Assembly: GCF_000745215.1 (NCBI RefSeq)
Contig: NZ_JQNK01000009.1
Span: forward strand, 1,798,001-1,862,000
Reading direction: 5' to 3'
Source: Methylosinus sp. PW1
GTDB taxonomy: Bacteria > Pseudomonadota > Alphaproteobacteria > Rhizobiales > Beijerinckiaceae
Length of the DNA stretch: 64,000 bases
Below are positions 26,168 to 35,845 of this stretch, one piece after another (positions within the stretch are counted from its first letter, which is position 1; the number at the start of each line of letters is the position of its first letter). The position numbers and the translations under genes are program-made. The notes below the pieces were generated by a model. The model was given only the letters and a program-made list of their open reading frames with translations, did not search any database and had not been told where the DNA came from.

Positions 26168-29100
26168 CTATGTTTCTCGAACCAATTCCTCATTCGATGT
26201 TTCATCGCCCACGACACACATGAGAACGCCGGCCTGCATCGTCAGCACTCCTCCTTCGAGCGCGTCGTCGATCTGCCTTTGGATGACGTCTCGCACGTTC
26301 GCGCCGGTCGATCTGATGCCGAACATCCTAGAAACCGATTGCACGACCTGATCGGTGGTCGCACCGAAATTGCGCCGCACGACATCGACTACGGCTGAGC
26401 GGATTTCCGAAGGCGGCAGCATTTCTGCTCGTCGCAGCATCTGCGAGGTTGCGGAGCTTCGGTCTCGAACGCGGACAGGCGAATTGGGAATCGACAGGAA
26501 ATCGACCACGCTTTCGATCCGACCAGTTGTAACGGCGACGCCAATCGCCGCTTCGACTGCTTGCTGAATACGATTTCCCGCTCTTTTGAGACCGAAAGCG
26601 TCGCGAATACGACTGACGACTTCGTCAGAATGAACGGGACCTTCGATCCGCACCGCCTCTTCGACGAGCGCGATCAGGATACCGATCGGCGCTTCGTGCA
26701 ATTCACCGGCCCAAGCCGAGGGCCGGCTCAACACTGCTTCGATATAGGCGTCGCTCGAACTCTGAGACTCTTCACCAACGGGAACGAGGCCGATCTCTGT
26801 GACGTCCTCCCGCTCGATAGTGACGATGTCGACCGGCGCCGCGCGAGTCGCTCTCGTGGTCGTAGCGTCGTGCTCCTCCTTGGCCGTTTGTATTTTGGCG
26901 ATGATGAGGTCGAGCTGCTCGGCCGGACGTTGGAACCAATCTGCGCTCCAGACTCGATGAATGGTCCAGCCATGACTTTCGAGCACCGATTGCCGCAGCC
27001 GGTCGCGGTCGCGCGCCGAGCGGGAATCGTGATAAGCGACGCCATCGCACTCGATCCCAAGCAGATAACGGCCGGGCCGATCCTCGTCGGCGACGGCGAG
27101 ATCGATGAAGAAGCCTGCGAGTCCGACCTGACGGTGAACCTGATAGCCGCGAGCCTGGAGAGCCTTGGCGACTTGCTCCTCGAACACGCTGTCATGGTCG
27201 CGACCGGTGCTCTCCGCCAAGGTCAGCCTCCCTGTCCGCGCATAATGCAGGAACAGGCGAAAGGCGAAGACGCCCTTGCGGGTCGACGCGAAATCCGGCT
27301 CGATATCCTCGTCGGTCAATGAGGCGAAGACTTCGCAGCGCTGCTTGGCGCGAGAAATCAGCACATTCAGGCGCCGTTCGCCGCCTTCCGCGCCGAGCGG
27401 TCCAAAGCGCATCGGAACACGGCCTCCTGGCGTCGTGGGCCCGTATCCGACCGAGATGAAGATCACGTCGCGCTCGTCGCCTTGCACGTTTTCCAGGTTC
27501 TTGACGAAAAACGGTTCCGCATGATGCGCCTGAAAAAACGCCTCCGTCTCCGGCGGCAATGTGCGGCGGATGAGCTCCAACTGGTCGAGGATCGCGCGTC
27601 GCTGAGCGACCGAAAACGCGACGACGCCGAGCGATAGATTCGAATGCTCGCGCGCGTGAGCTGCTATCGCCTGCGCGACGATCTTGGCTTCGATCTGATT
27701 GGTGCGGGAGCCGCCGGCCTCGAACAATCCTTGCTCTATGTGATGGAAGCGCAATCCCATGCCGGCTTCGGATGTATAGGGGCTCGGAACGATGAAGAGC
27801 TTGCCCTCGTAGAACTGGCGGTTGCTGACCGCGATCAGTGACTGATGCCGGCTGCGATAATGCCATCGGAGCATTCGCGTCGGCAGGCCACGGGCCGTGA
27901 ATAGACCGAGGATGCTCTCTATGTCCGCGACCCGGCCGCCGTCATCCTCATCGTCATCGTCGACGGCGCCGGTCATTTTCGAGAAAAAGGCTGTCGGGGG
28001 CAGCTGTTTCGGATCGCCGACCACGACGACTTGCTTCGCGCGCGCGATGGCGCCGAGCGCGTCGACAGGTTGGATCTGGCTCGCCTCGTCCATCACCAAT
28101 AGGTCGAAATCGAACACGCCCGGAACGAGAAACTGGGCCACGGAGAGGGGGCTCATCATGAAGACCGGCTTGAGCGCCTGCACCGCCGGCCCGGCCTTCT
28201 CCATGAGCTTGCGGATCGGCATGTGACCGCGCTTCTTCTGAATTTCAGCGCGAAGCGCGCCCAAAGGACCGACGGAGCCGCCGTCCCGAGGGGGAATCTG
28301 CTTGTGATGCGCGCGCACGACCTCGAGGCCGGCCATCGCCATCCGCTGACGGTCGAGATCGACGAACTCGCGCACCTTGCGGCCATGCAGAGTTCCGTCG
28401 AACCGACCGAGTTCCGGCGCCAGACGCACCTGATCCGCGTGGACGGCTTCGTAATAGGCCATCTCGAACGCTGGGATGACCTCGCCGGCCTTCAACCTGC
28501 CATCCTCCAGACGGCCGACGACCTCTGCGCAGCGGAGCGTCCGCCCTCGGTCCGCGCGATCTCGATAGGCGACCCATTTGGACAATTGCTCACCGCCGGC
28601 AGCCCAATCGCCGAGTCGCTGTCGCAGATTTTCGAGCGACACGAGGCCGATGGTCGCCGACCCGAAACCTCTTGGGAGGTCGAAGGACATCGCCGTGAAT
28701 GCGGCGTCGAGATCGGCGACGAGCGACGACCGGTCTCCTTCGATCGCATCGGCCCGATCGGCGAGCGCTCGTCGGTCCTCGATCCGACTCGCCAAGAGCC
28801 GGGTGTCACCGTTGCCGTCGATCCAGTCGGCGGCGCTCTTCAGCATGCTCCACTCGGATGTATTGCCGCGCCAAGCCACGCCGAAGGCGGAGCAGCCGAG
28901 CGTCTCACCCGACGCCAGCGCCTCGGCGCATGCGCGCCCTTCTGCGATGAGAGCGAGCATATCCAGCCGAACAGCTAGAATGGTGAACGAGGCCTTCTCG
29001 AGCGCCGCCACGGCTCGGTCGGCGGAGTGGAATCCTCTCGCTGCATCGAGCATAGGAGCGAGTTCGGCCCTGTCCGCCGTCGGCGCCGCGCCGAACAATA

Positions 29101-31777
29101 GGGCGCGCTCCGGCAGCTCGTTCCAGAGCGCTTTGACGACCGGCGCCGCCTCGACGAGAAGCTTCGCGGTCCGCTCCATGCAGGATGCGATCATCTCACG
29201 GTCTGGATTATTCGCCGCGACACGTCGCGGCTCATCGCCTAGCCCCTTCAGTGACCGCATCCATTCGACGAGCGCCGACAATGGCGCCGAAGCGGAACGG
29301 TCGCTCCTCCAGTCCGAGGCGAAGACTTTTCGTCCGAAATCGTCGTCGCTCTCGATCAGCCGCTTGGCGGCTTGCCCCCTGATGAGCGCATCGAGCTGCG
29401 CGAGCGTATCCGCCAATGGCTGATCCGGGCTACGGAGGACGGAGCGAGCCAAGGCGTTGGCGTGTCGCCATTCGCCGCTCAGAATTTTGAAGAATCCGTC
29501 GCCGTGATAAGCGAGCGTCGTCCGCGCGCCCGACAAATCCATCGTCCAAGCCGCATCCGACAGGCTGGCGCCGATCTCCGCTCGCGCCTGCTCGAGCGAG
29601 CGAATGGCGTCGGCGAGATCGGCCGCGCGCTCGACGTTATCGTTCCAAAGATCATTCGCAAAGGCTTCGGCGCTCGCGACCGGCGCCGCTACGACGCGCT
29701 CGCCGATCTGCATGAGACGCCGGACATCGGCGAGCGTGAGCGGCGTCGCAAAGGCCATTGTGTCGGCCAGCCCCTTCGCCTCTATGGCGAGGCGCGGGAG
29801 AATGGCGACCAGAGTCCCAAGGCGCTCGAAAGCCGCCGAAGAGAAGGCGGGCGGCAACAGCGCCAGAATCTCGCGAAGCGGCGCGGTCTCCGTTTCCCAC
29901 GCCTCGTCATGGAAGACGCTCGCCAAATCGGTTCGGAGGCTCGCATAACGAGCGCCATTCACCAGCAGCGTTTGGATCGCCTCGCGATTGTCGACCCAGG
30001 CGGTCGCGCCGAGCGCCGCGCCGGAAAGGTCAGGCGCGGCGGCGATGCGTCGAGCGAGCGCGATGACCGGGGAAAGCTCGTCGAGCGTCGTCGCCGGCGC
30101 GCGCTCGAGAATCGACGCGAGGTCGACCTGCGATGCCTCGAGCGCGTGGAGCCGTTCACTGAGCGCCGCGAAACGCGTGGTCAGGCGATCCACTTCCAAT
30201 GGCGTGACGGCGGCGAGCCCGACGCCGCGCCAGATGTGATCGTCAGGCGTGCCGATCGCCTCGACGCGCTCGACCAGCTCGGAAAGCACCGCATGGCGTT
30301 CCGAGAATCCATCGGCCGTCCATTCCGCAGGAGCTTGCAGCTCGATATCATTAGGCCTTTCGCCTGCGAGCCGCAGGCGGACGAGCTGTCCAATCACCTG
30401 ATAGGGCGTCAACCCGGCCGCGGCATGGGGCTGGTGCATTCTCGCGGCGTGCGCGTTCAACCCGTCTCGCGCTTCCGTCAAACGTGCGCACAATGAGCCT
30501 GCATCCGGTCCCCTCGGCGCCCCGAGCTCCCATGTGCGGCGCAGTTCTTCGAGCAAAGCGCGCTTATTGGCCTTGTTGCTATGCAGTTCCAGACAGGCGT
30601 CGCCCACGCCGGTGGCGTCGAGCCGGCGCTTCACCACATCCAGAGCCGCCATTTTCTCCGCGACGAACAGCACCGCTTTTCCGTCCGCCACGGCGGAAGC
30701 GATGATGTTGGCGATCGTCTGGCTCTTGCCGGTTCCGGGCGGCCCTTGGATCACCATGTCGCGTCCGCGCCGCACTTCGTGAATGGCGAGCGCCTGGCTG
30801 CTGTCGCTGTCGACGATGTGCACCATCTCGGCGGGCGGAATGAACGGATCGATCTTGGCGTCCTCGTGGATCATGCCTTCCGAGCCGTCGAAGCCGTCGG
30901 TGAGCAGCCTGCGGATCAGCGGCCGATCGCTGATCCGCGCATGATCCGGCCAAGTCTCGGGGTCGAGGTCGCGATACATGAGGAATTTGGCGAAGGAGAA
31001 GAAGCCGAGAGCCATGTCGTCATGTTGGACGGCCCAGCCCGGCTTTTCCGTGACCGCCTCCACCACACCGTCCATATAGGCGATCGGGTCGAAGCTATCG
31101 GACGCTTCGAAATCCGGCAGCCGTATGCCGTGGATGCGTTCGAGATAGGCTTCGAGCGACAGATTCGACGCGAATTCCTCCGGCCGCGAACGAAGCTTGA
31201 ACTTCTCGCCCGCATTGCCGCGCTCGAGGGCGACCGGAACGAGCAGCAGCGGCGCGAATCGAATATTGGCCGCGTTCCCCGGATCAATCCACTTCAGCGC
31301 GCCGAGCGTGAGATAGAGGATGTTGACGCCCTGCTCCTCCTCGAGCGTGCGCGCGTCGTAATAGAGCTCGAGCAGTCGCTTCTGAAGCCCTTTCGGCGTC
31401 AGCCGGGTCTGGAGCCGCGTGTCGGAATGTCTGGTGAACACGCCGCGCTCATCCGCTACATCGTCTTCGGGCTGGGCGAGGTCCGATATTTCGTCGCTTT
31501 CCCCCTCCGGCTCGCCATCGCTCGCGCGCGCCGCCTTTCCGGCGACGAAGGTGAAGACCTTGCCTTCTCGTATCAGCAGGCGAAAGACTTCAGCGCTCTT
31601 CTCATCCACGATTTCGAGCGATCGTCCCGCCTTGGCGGAACGCGGCATGTTGAGCAGCCGATTTCGCGCCGAGAGGTCCAGCAGTTCCATGCGCGCGCGA
31701 TCGAGCTTTTCGGCGATCGGGAGATTGCTTTGAAATACTGAGATATTTTCGTCTTCGGGATGAACAATGGCGTCCAT
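26168..31777 (-). CDS. DUF4011-SF1 helicase-Vsr-like nuclease (Hhe-type antiphage protein)
   Basis: A 1869-residue protein. The N-terminal DUF4011 region (MELLDLSARNRLLNMPRSAK) is followed by an SF1 helicase with VIQGPPGTGKSQTIANII (Walker A, near residue 346) and DLLVMDEASQIQPVDALG (Walker B, near 1230), GDPKQLPP and late helicase motifs near 1400-1490. A PD-(D/E)XK nuclease near residues 1530-1640 contains FIDLAVADEDRPGRYLLGIE and CDGVAYHDSRSARDRDR, and a DUF3320-like C-terminal region follows. The order matches the single-gene DUF4011-helicase-Vsr defence protein named Hhe in the Gao et al. 2020 survey, as I recall it. It presumably acts on invading DNA. Confidence 0.85.
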   Translation of the reverse strand: MDAIVHPEDENISVFQSNLPIAEKLDRARMELLDLSARNRLLNMPRSAKAGRSLEIVDEKSAEVFRLLIREGKVFTFVAGKAARASDGEPEGESDEISDLAQPEDDVADERGVFTRHSDTRLQTRLTPKGLQKRLLELYYDARTLEEEQGVNILYLTLGALKWIDPGNAANIRFAPLLLVPVALERGNAGEKFKLRSRPEEFASNLSLEAYLERIHGIRLPDFEASDSFDPIAYMDGVVEAVTEKPGWAVQHDDMALGFFSFAKFLMYRDLDPETWPDHARISDRPLIRRLLTDGFDGSEGMIHEDAKIDPFIPPAEMVHIVDSDSSQALAIHEVRRGRDMVIQGPPGTGKSQTIANIIASAVADGKAVLFVAEKMAALDVVKRRLDATGVGDACLELHSNKANKRALLEELRRTWELGAPRGPDAGSLCARLTEARDGLNAHAARMHQPHAAAGLTPYQVIGQLVRLRLAGERPNDIELQAPAEWTADGFSERHAVLSELVERVEAIGTPDDHIWRGVGLAAVTPLEVDRLTTRFAALSERLHALEASQVDLASILERAPATTLDELSPVIALARRIAAAPDLSGAALGATAWVDNREAIQTLLVNGARYASLRTDLASVFHDEAWETETAPLREILALLPPAFSSAAFERLGTLVAILPRLAIEAKGLADTMAFATPLTLADVRRLMQIGERVVAAPVASAEAFANDLWNDNVERAADLADAIRSLEQARAEIGASLSDAAWTMDLSGARTTLAYHGDGFFKILSGEWRHANALARSVLRSPDQPLADTLAQLDALIRGQAAKRLIESDDDFGRKVFASDWRSDRSASAPLSALVEWMRSLKGLGDEPRRVAANNPDREMIASCMERTAKLLVEAAPVVKALWNELPERALLFGAAPTADRAELAPMLDAARGFHSADRAVAALEKASFTILAVRLDMLALIAEGRACAEALASGETLGCSAFGVAWRGNTSEWSMLKSAADWIDGNGDTRLLASRIEDRRALADRADAIEGDRSSLVADLDAAFTAMSFDLPRGFGSATIGLVSLENLRQRLGDWAAGGEQLSKWVAYRDRADRGRTLRCAEVVGRLEDGRLKAGEVIPAFEMAYYEAVHADQVRLAPELGRFDGTLHGRKVREFVDLDRQRMAMAGLEVVRAHHKQIPPRDGGSVGPLGALRAEIQKKRGHMPIRKLMEKAGPAVQALKPVFMMSPLSVAQFLVPGVFDFDLLVMDEASQIQPVDALGAIARAKQVVVVGDPKQLPPTAFFSKMTGAVDDDDEDDGGRVADIESILGLFTARGLPTRMLRWHYRSRHQSLIAVSNRQFYEGKLFIVPSPYTSEAGMGLRFHHIEQGLFEAGGSRTNQIEAKIVAQAIAAHAREHSNLSLGVVAFSVAQRRAILDQLELIRRTLPPETEAFFQAHHAEPFFVKNLENVQGDERDVIFISVGYGPTTPGGRVPMRFGPLGAEGGERRLNVLISRAKQRCEVFASLTDEDIEPDFASTRKGVFAFRLFLHYARTGRLTLAESTGRDHDSVFEEQVAKALQARGYQVHRQVGLAGFFIDLAVADEDRPGRYLLGIECDGVAYHDSRSARDRDRLRQSVLESHGWTIHRVWSADWFQRPAEQLDLIIAKIQTAKEEHDATTTRATRAAPVDIVTIEREDVTEIGLVPVGEESQSSSDAYIEAVLSRPSAWAGELHEAPIGILIALVEEAVRIEGPVHSDEVVSRIRDAFGLKRAGNRIQQAVEAAIGVAVTTGRIESVVDFLSIPNSPVRVRDRSSATSQMLRRAEMLPPSEIRSAVVDVVRRNFGATTDQVVQSVSRMFGIRSTGANVRDVIQRQIDDALEGGVLTMQAGVLMCVVGDETSNEELVRET

Positions 31778-31917
31778 CGAAATACACTTCCCTCATTCAG
31801 GATGAAAAGAATTCTATTCAGAGTTCGATCGAGCTCCGACCGCCCTCGCAATGACCGGGCAGGCCGCTGCGCTCTGGCTGGTGACGATATTCGGCAAAAC
31901 GCGATCAGCCAAGCCAG

Positions 31918-32005
31918 CCCGCGAGAAAAACTCATAGCGTGTTACGGGTTTTACCAGTTACCCGCTGTCAGCGTTTTTTTCGGCGTCGCCGGCCACTCCT
32001 TTACC
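31918..32005 (+). repeat. 88-bp direct repeat, copy 1
   Basis: Identical to 32300-32387. It contains the hairpin-capable CGGGTTTTACCAGTTACCCG (5-bp arms CGGGT/ACCCG) and a run of seven T after CAGCG. The flanks differ, so the ends are sharp. Confidence 0.85.
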
Positions 32006-32299
32006 GGCGTTCGCTCCGATCGGAGGACGAGCAGGCGTAACTGCGTTTCGAGTTCGAAACCGAGGTGATGCGTTTGCGCCGCGCCACCTGCGCTCATGAG
32101 GGCCTACATTCCCAGGAGTATGCTGCCGCTTGATTGGCGATCACATCTAGAGCGAGGTGATGCGTGCGCCATTCGACGCCTTTTCGGCTCAACCCGAGAA
32201 TGCGTCGCGAGCTCTCTCTTCAAGCTATTGATTTTAAGCCTATTTTTGAAACGAAGAGTTACGATGACGTCACGCCAACTCGTGGGCGAGGCGCCGCAA

Positions 32300-32387
32300 C
32301 CCGCGAGAAAAACTCATAGCGTGTTACGGGTTTTACCAGTTACCCGCTGTCAGCGTTTTTTTCGGCGTCGCCGGCCACTCCTTTACC
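32300..32387 (+). repeat. 88-bp direct repeat, copy 2
   Basis: Identical to copy 1, starting 382 bp downstream in the same orientation. The DNA between could be a relic of an insertion bounded by these repeats; no transposase remains in it. Confidence 0.85.
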
Positions 32388-32792
32388 ACCGTTCCCAACG
32401 TTCGCGCCGATGGTCGATTCGCGACGATCATGCGACCTCTTTCAGTCGTCTATCTTACGCAGCGATCGGACGCGACGATAGCGAGGCCTTGGACGGCTCC
32501 GTCGCGCCTGAGCCGGCGCCATTCGGCAAGATGCAACGGATTGGCGGAAGCTTAATGGTACCCCTCCAGACAACGGCCGTTTCGGGCGAGGACCGCCTAT
32601 CTTTGCAAGGTTTCTAACGAAAGTTGACCGATGAGACGATCAATTAGTCCATAAAGAACGACATGTGAACGCGGGGCCCGGGAATAGCCTCGAGGCTACA
32701 AAGGTTAGTTTGATCGCAGAAAAATAATATACGCTATTGACAGAGCAAAAATCTCGAGTGACGCTTACGCATCGATCTCGATTAACACATCG

Positions 32793-33728
32793 GTGCCGCC
32801 AATGATCATGCCAGACCCAGCCGCTTTCGCCAGCGAGGCCGAGGCGCTCCATTTGTTGCATTCTGCTTCCTCCAAAGCCATCGATGCCATGTGGAGACGG
32901 ACCGGCCGTGAGGCGCTCAAAGCTCATCTCGACCGACCGATCGGCGGCGTCACCCCAAAAATGATCTACGGCGCGATCGGAATCGCCGCGGAAATGCTGA
33001 ACGATCCATCCCAACGCGCGGCGCTCGAGGCTCGCGGCGACGCTGTGCCGACGGTCGATCCTCCGGCGATCGATACGACTCCCTGCGATCTCGTGCTCGT
33101 CCTGCCGCAGAAGCCCTCTCCAGCCCTCGCGCAAAGGCTCATCGAGCTTGGCCTCACCTGCCACACGGACGCGAGACGCACGCATGGAATCGCCTGCTGC
33201 CTGTGGCAGGGGCGGGCCGCGCCGTCGATCGTGATCCCGCTCGTGGAGGCGGTCCGCGGGCAGGTGATCGCCATCAGCCTGCCGCCGTCGCCGAATGGCG
33301 CCGAGAGCGACACCTCCGGCGGCGACACCTCCGGCGGCGAAGCCCCGGACGACGATTCTGATCGGCGCGAGTCCGAGATCGAGGTCGAGGTCGAGCCCGC
33401 CCCGAGCGTCACGGTTGCCCGGCGACGTGGGCGGCCCAAGGCCGAGCAGAAATCCGCTGGGCAAAACGACGCGGTCACGCCCGCGCCGGCGCCTTCCACC
33501 CCTGCGGATACCCCGGAAGGCGACCGGCTCCAGCAGGACGACGCCCCGCCGATCATCGCGGATGACAATGTCGAGATCGACGGCGAATTGGCGCCCTCGC
33601 TGGCCCCGGCCCTCGAGGAGCACGGCGAGCCGCCGTTCGCGATGCGAATGAACAGCGCGGCACCCGCGATCGAGAGCCCGACACAGAGCAGCGACCCCGA
33701 AATCCCCGAGTTCCTGCGCGATGGATGA
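32793..33728 (+). CDS. Hypothetical protein with acidic, low-complexity middle
   Basis: A 311-residue protein. The N-terminal 130 residues look folded (MWRRTGREALKAHLDRPIGG; DLVLVLPQKPSPALAQRLIE). Residues 165-300 are rich in Asp, Glu, Pro and Ser, with an AT-hook-like RRRGRPKAE in the middle. The mix suggests a DNA-associated protein with a disordered tail. It lies upstream of the degenerate relaxase gene in the same direction and may come from the same plasmid-like module. No family is recognised. Confidence 0.5.
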   Translation: MPPMIMPDPAAFASEAEALHLLHSASSKAIDAMWRRTGREALKAHLDRPIGGVTPKMIYGAIGIAAEMLNDPSQRAALEARGDAVPTVDPPAIDTTPCDLVLVLPQKPSPALAQRLIELGLTCHTDARRTHGIACCLWQGRAAPSIVIPLVEAVRGQVIAISLPPSPNGAESDTSGGDTSGGEAPDDDSDRRESEIEVEVEPAPSVTVARRRGRPKAEQKSAGQNDAVTPAPAPSTPADTPEGDRLQQDDAPPIIADDNVEIDGELAPSLAPALEEHGEPPFAMRMNSAAPAIESPTQSSDPEIPEFLRDG

Positions 33729-33804
33729 AAATGGTTCGTAATCCGACGAGATCGCAAATCTCGGCGGGAGGGAGGACCCGATCACCGCACCTCGGAGCCA
33801 GGCC

Positions 33805-34959
33805 GTGCACTTCGCTTCCGTCCGTCTCTCGCGTCTCAAGAATGGCAGGCAGATCCAAGCGGCGAGCGACCATGCCAATCGCCTCGACGACACCTCCAGA
33901 CTCAGAGTCCGGCCTGACGCGGACAGCGGCCGAAATTTTGCGTCGCATCCTTGGCGCGAGGATGGCGTCTGTGGCGGCCTGCGATTCGACTACTTGGAGG
34001 ACCTGAGATGCATGCAGGCCGCCACAGGCGCCATCCAACGCGGGAACACGGCGCCGGTCGGGCATCTGATTTGCGTCGTAAGTGTTGGATGGCTGATGGA
34101 AACCGGCGATCAGCACGATCCGCAGAATCCGCGCAATCGCCTGCTATTCGACGCCGCTATCACATGGGCGCAGAAGACTTTCGGAGAGACGTCGCTATTG
34201 AGCGCCAGAATGGATCTCGATGAAAAAGGCGCCGGGGTGGTCGACGTATTCGTGGCGCCGATGACGACGAGCAAGACCGGAAAGAAATTCTTGTCTGTCA
34301 GTCCTACCCTGACGAAATTACAGGCGCAATACAAGACAAGAAATACATTCGCTGCTCTACAGGATAGTTGGACGGAATTCGTCCGAGCGAACCTCGACCC
34401 GACTATCGAGCGCGGCCGCGAAAAGGAGGCGCGTGGCCCCGACCGTTTGTCGCCGGAAGCCTACGCCGCCAAGGCAGAGACCGAAAAGGCCCGCGAGTTC
34501 ATCCGCTCGGAGAGCGACGAACTGGATCGGCTGCGATCGGAGCTGGTGATCGCGGACAATGCACGCATTGCCGCCGAGCAGGCCGTGGCCGAACGCGAGC
34601 GGCGATGCGCGGCGACCGAGGCAGCGCTCGAGCAGCGGCGATTAGCGCTAGAGACGGCCGCCGCAAAAAAATTGACGAAAGCCGGCAAAAGGCTCGTCGA
34701 GTCTTTCCAGCTCGGAATGCTCGCCTGGCTCGATGGACGGATCACTCTCGTCCAGGTCGATCACGAAGAGCGATATCGAGTGTCCTTGACGGATGCGGTG
34801 AGCGACGCCGACGTCCGAGACATCGAACGATCACTGCGCCCCGCTGTAGAATTGGGCCTCGCGCGCCTGCTCGCGGCATGGCAGCTCGTGGCAGACGAAT
34901 TGGGAGTCGAGGCAGACGAGGTCAAGAACAGGATCGGGCGGCGGTCTGGTCTCCTATGA
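33805..34959 (+). CDS. MobV/Pre-type relaxase homologue, catalytic histidines lost
   Basis: A 384-residue protein. The start (MHFASVRLSRLKNGRQIQAA, then SDHANR) and the segment FDAAITWAQKTFGETSLLSA align with the Mob/Pre family of plasmid mobilisation relaxases. Where the family has the metal-binding H-x-D-E-x-x-P-H-x-H, this protein reads MDLDEKGAGVVDVFVAP, so the histidines are gone while D-E and the V-x-P end remain. A coiled coil rich in Ala/Glu/Arg follows (about 210-290). It is probably inactive in nicking, or repurposed. Confidence 0.6.
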   Translation: MHFASVRLSRLKNGRQIQAASDHANRLDDTSRLRVRPDADSGRNFASHPWREDGVCGGLRFDYLEDLRCMQAATGAIQRGNTAPVGHLICVVSVGWLMETGDQHDPQNPRNRLLFDAAITWAQKTFGETSLLSARMDLDEKGAGVVDVFVAPMTTSKTGKKFLSVSPTLTKLQAQYKTRNTFAALQDSWTEFVRANLDPTIERGREKEARGPDRLSPEAYAAKAETEKAREFIRSESDELDRLRSELVIADNARIAAEQAVAERERRCAATEAALEQRRLALETAAAKKLTKAGKRLVESFQLGMLAWLDGRITLVQVDHEERYRVSLTDAVSDADVRDIERSLRPAVELGLARLLAAWQLVADELGVEADEVKNRIGRRSGLL

Positions 34960-35232
34960 CCTGCGCGGTCTGGCTACCCGAGGCCAAATCGATCGCAGAT
35001 GCTGGCTGGCAGCGACGCCCGATTTCGAGCTCCCGAAAATTGAACCCTCGACGAGTCGGCTGTTCTGAAAAGGTACAAGGTCCGCGACGGCGCCACCCTG
35101 CGAACGTGAAAGTTTGACCCGAAGGAGACCCGTCTCTCCCGCAGGGCGAACGTCCGGTTTCGCCGAAAGCAGGCGGTGCCGGTGGGCCTCATTGCAGCGG
35201 ACAGCGACCATCAGTGTCTATCAATTGCCCCC
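34960..35232. other. Debris between the Mob gene and an IS21 fragment
   Basis: No gene is supported. Short frames on both strands look like fragments of insertion-sequence cargo, but I cannot name them. Confidence 0.35.
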
Positions 35233-35820
35233 ATGACTTGTGACCGCCTCCACTTTGGCACATCGAGGCCGTCAACCCTGCCCAGGCGCCGGACAACCGA
35301 CTTCGCGACAGTATCGGCGAAGGTCACGCGCAACAGCACCATAAATGTCGCCCGGGTGCTTCATTCGGTCCCATCCCGGCTGATCGGCCAAAAGATCGAA
35401 GTGCGTCTGTTCGACGACCGGTTGGAATGTTTCCTCGGGCCCGATCCGGTCATGTGCATGACCCGTGTGCGCACCGACCGCGCGCGCGGCCACGCGATCG
35501 ATTATCATCATCTGATCGGCACGCTGCGGCGCAAACCGCAAGCCCTGCGCTACCTCGTCTACCGCGAAGCCCTCTTTCCACGCGCCGCCTACGCCCGCGC
35601 CTGGGCGGCCCTGGACGCCGCCTTGCCGCAAAGAGACGCCTGCCGGACGATGGTCGGATTGCTGGTTCTGGCCTCGGCCCGCGAAGCCATCGAGATTGCT
35701 TTGGCCGAGCGTCTCGACGCGATCTTGGACGCCGGCAAGCTGCCCGACATCGCCAAGCTCGAAGAGGAATTCGTGAGCAAGCCGGGTCCATCGAGCGACA
35801 TCCGCGAACGCCACGGATAG
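35233..35820 (+). pseudogene. istA: IS21-family transposase IstA, C-terminal fragment
   Basis: The frame contains TDFATVSAKVTRNSTINVAR, VPSRLIGQKIEVRLFDDRLE, IDYHHLIGTLRRKPQALRYL and PQRDACRTMVGLLVLASARE, which match the C-terminal third of IstA. The HTH and catalytic core are missing upstream, and istB is missing downstream. It marks the left edge of the metal-uptake clusters. It could be the other part of the element whose N-terminus is at 6445-7194, but the strands differ and the middle is absent. Confidence 0.8.
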
Positions 35821-35845
35821 CGGTTCGAGTGTCGGGCCGACAACC

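Larger units (their letters stand above)
31778..32792. other. About 1 kb without a convincing gene
   Basis: Reading frames here are short and without recognisable content. The region holds two identical 88-bp copies of a repeat (31918-32005 and 32300-32387) and a repeated GAGGTGATGCGT word (near 32062 and 32154). It looks like transposon or plasmid debris. Confidence 0.5.

Noticed and set aside
32096..32617. A 173-codon plus-strand frame in the gene-less kilobase
   Set aside because: It runs through one 88-bp repeat, has no recognisable domain and no ribosome-binding site that I can see.
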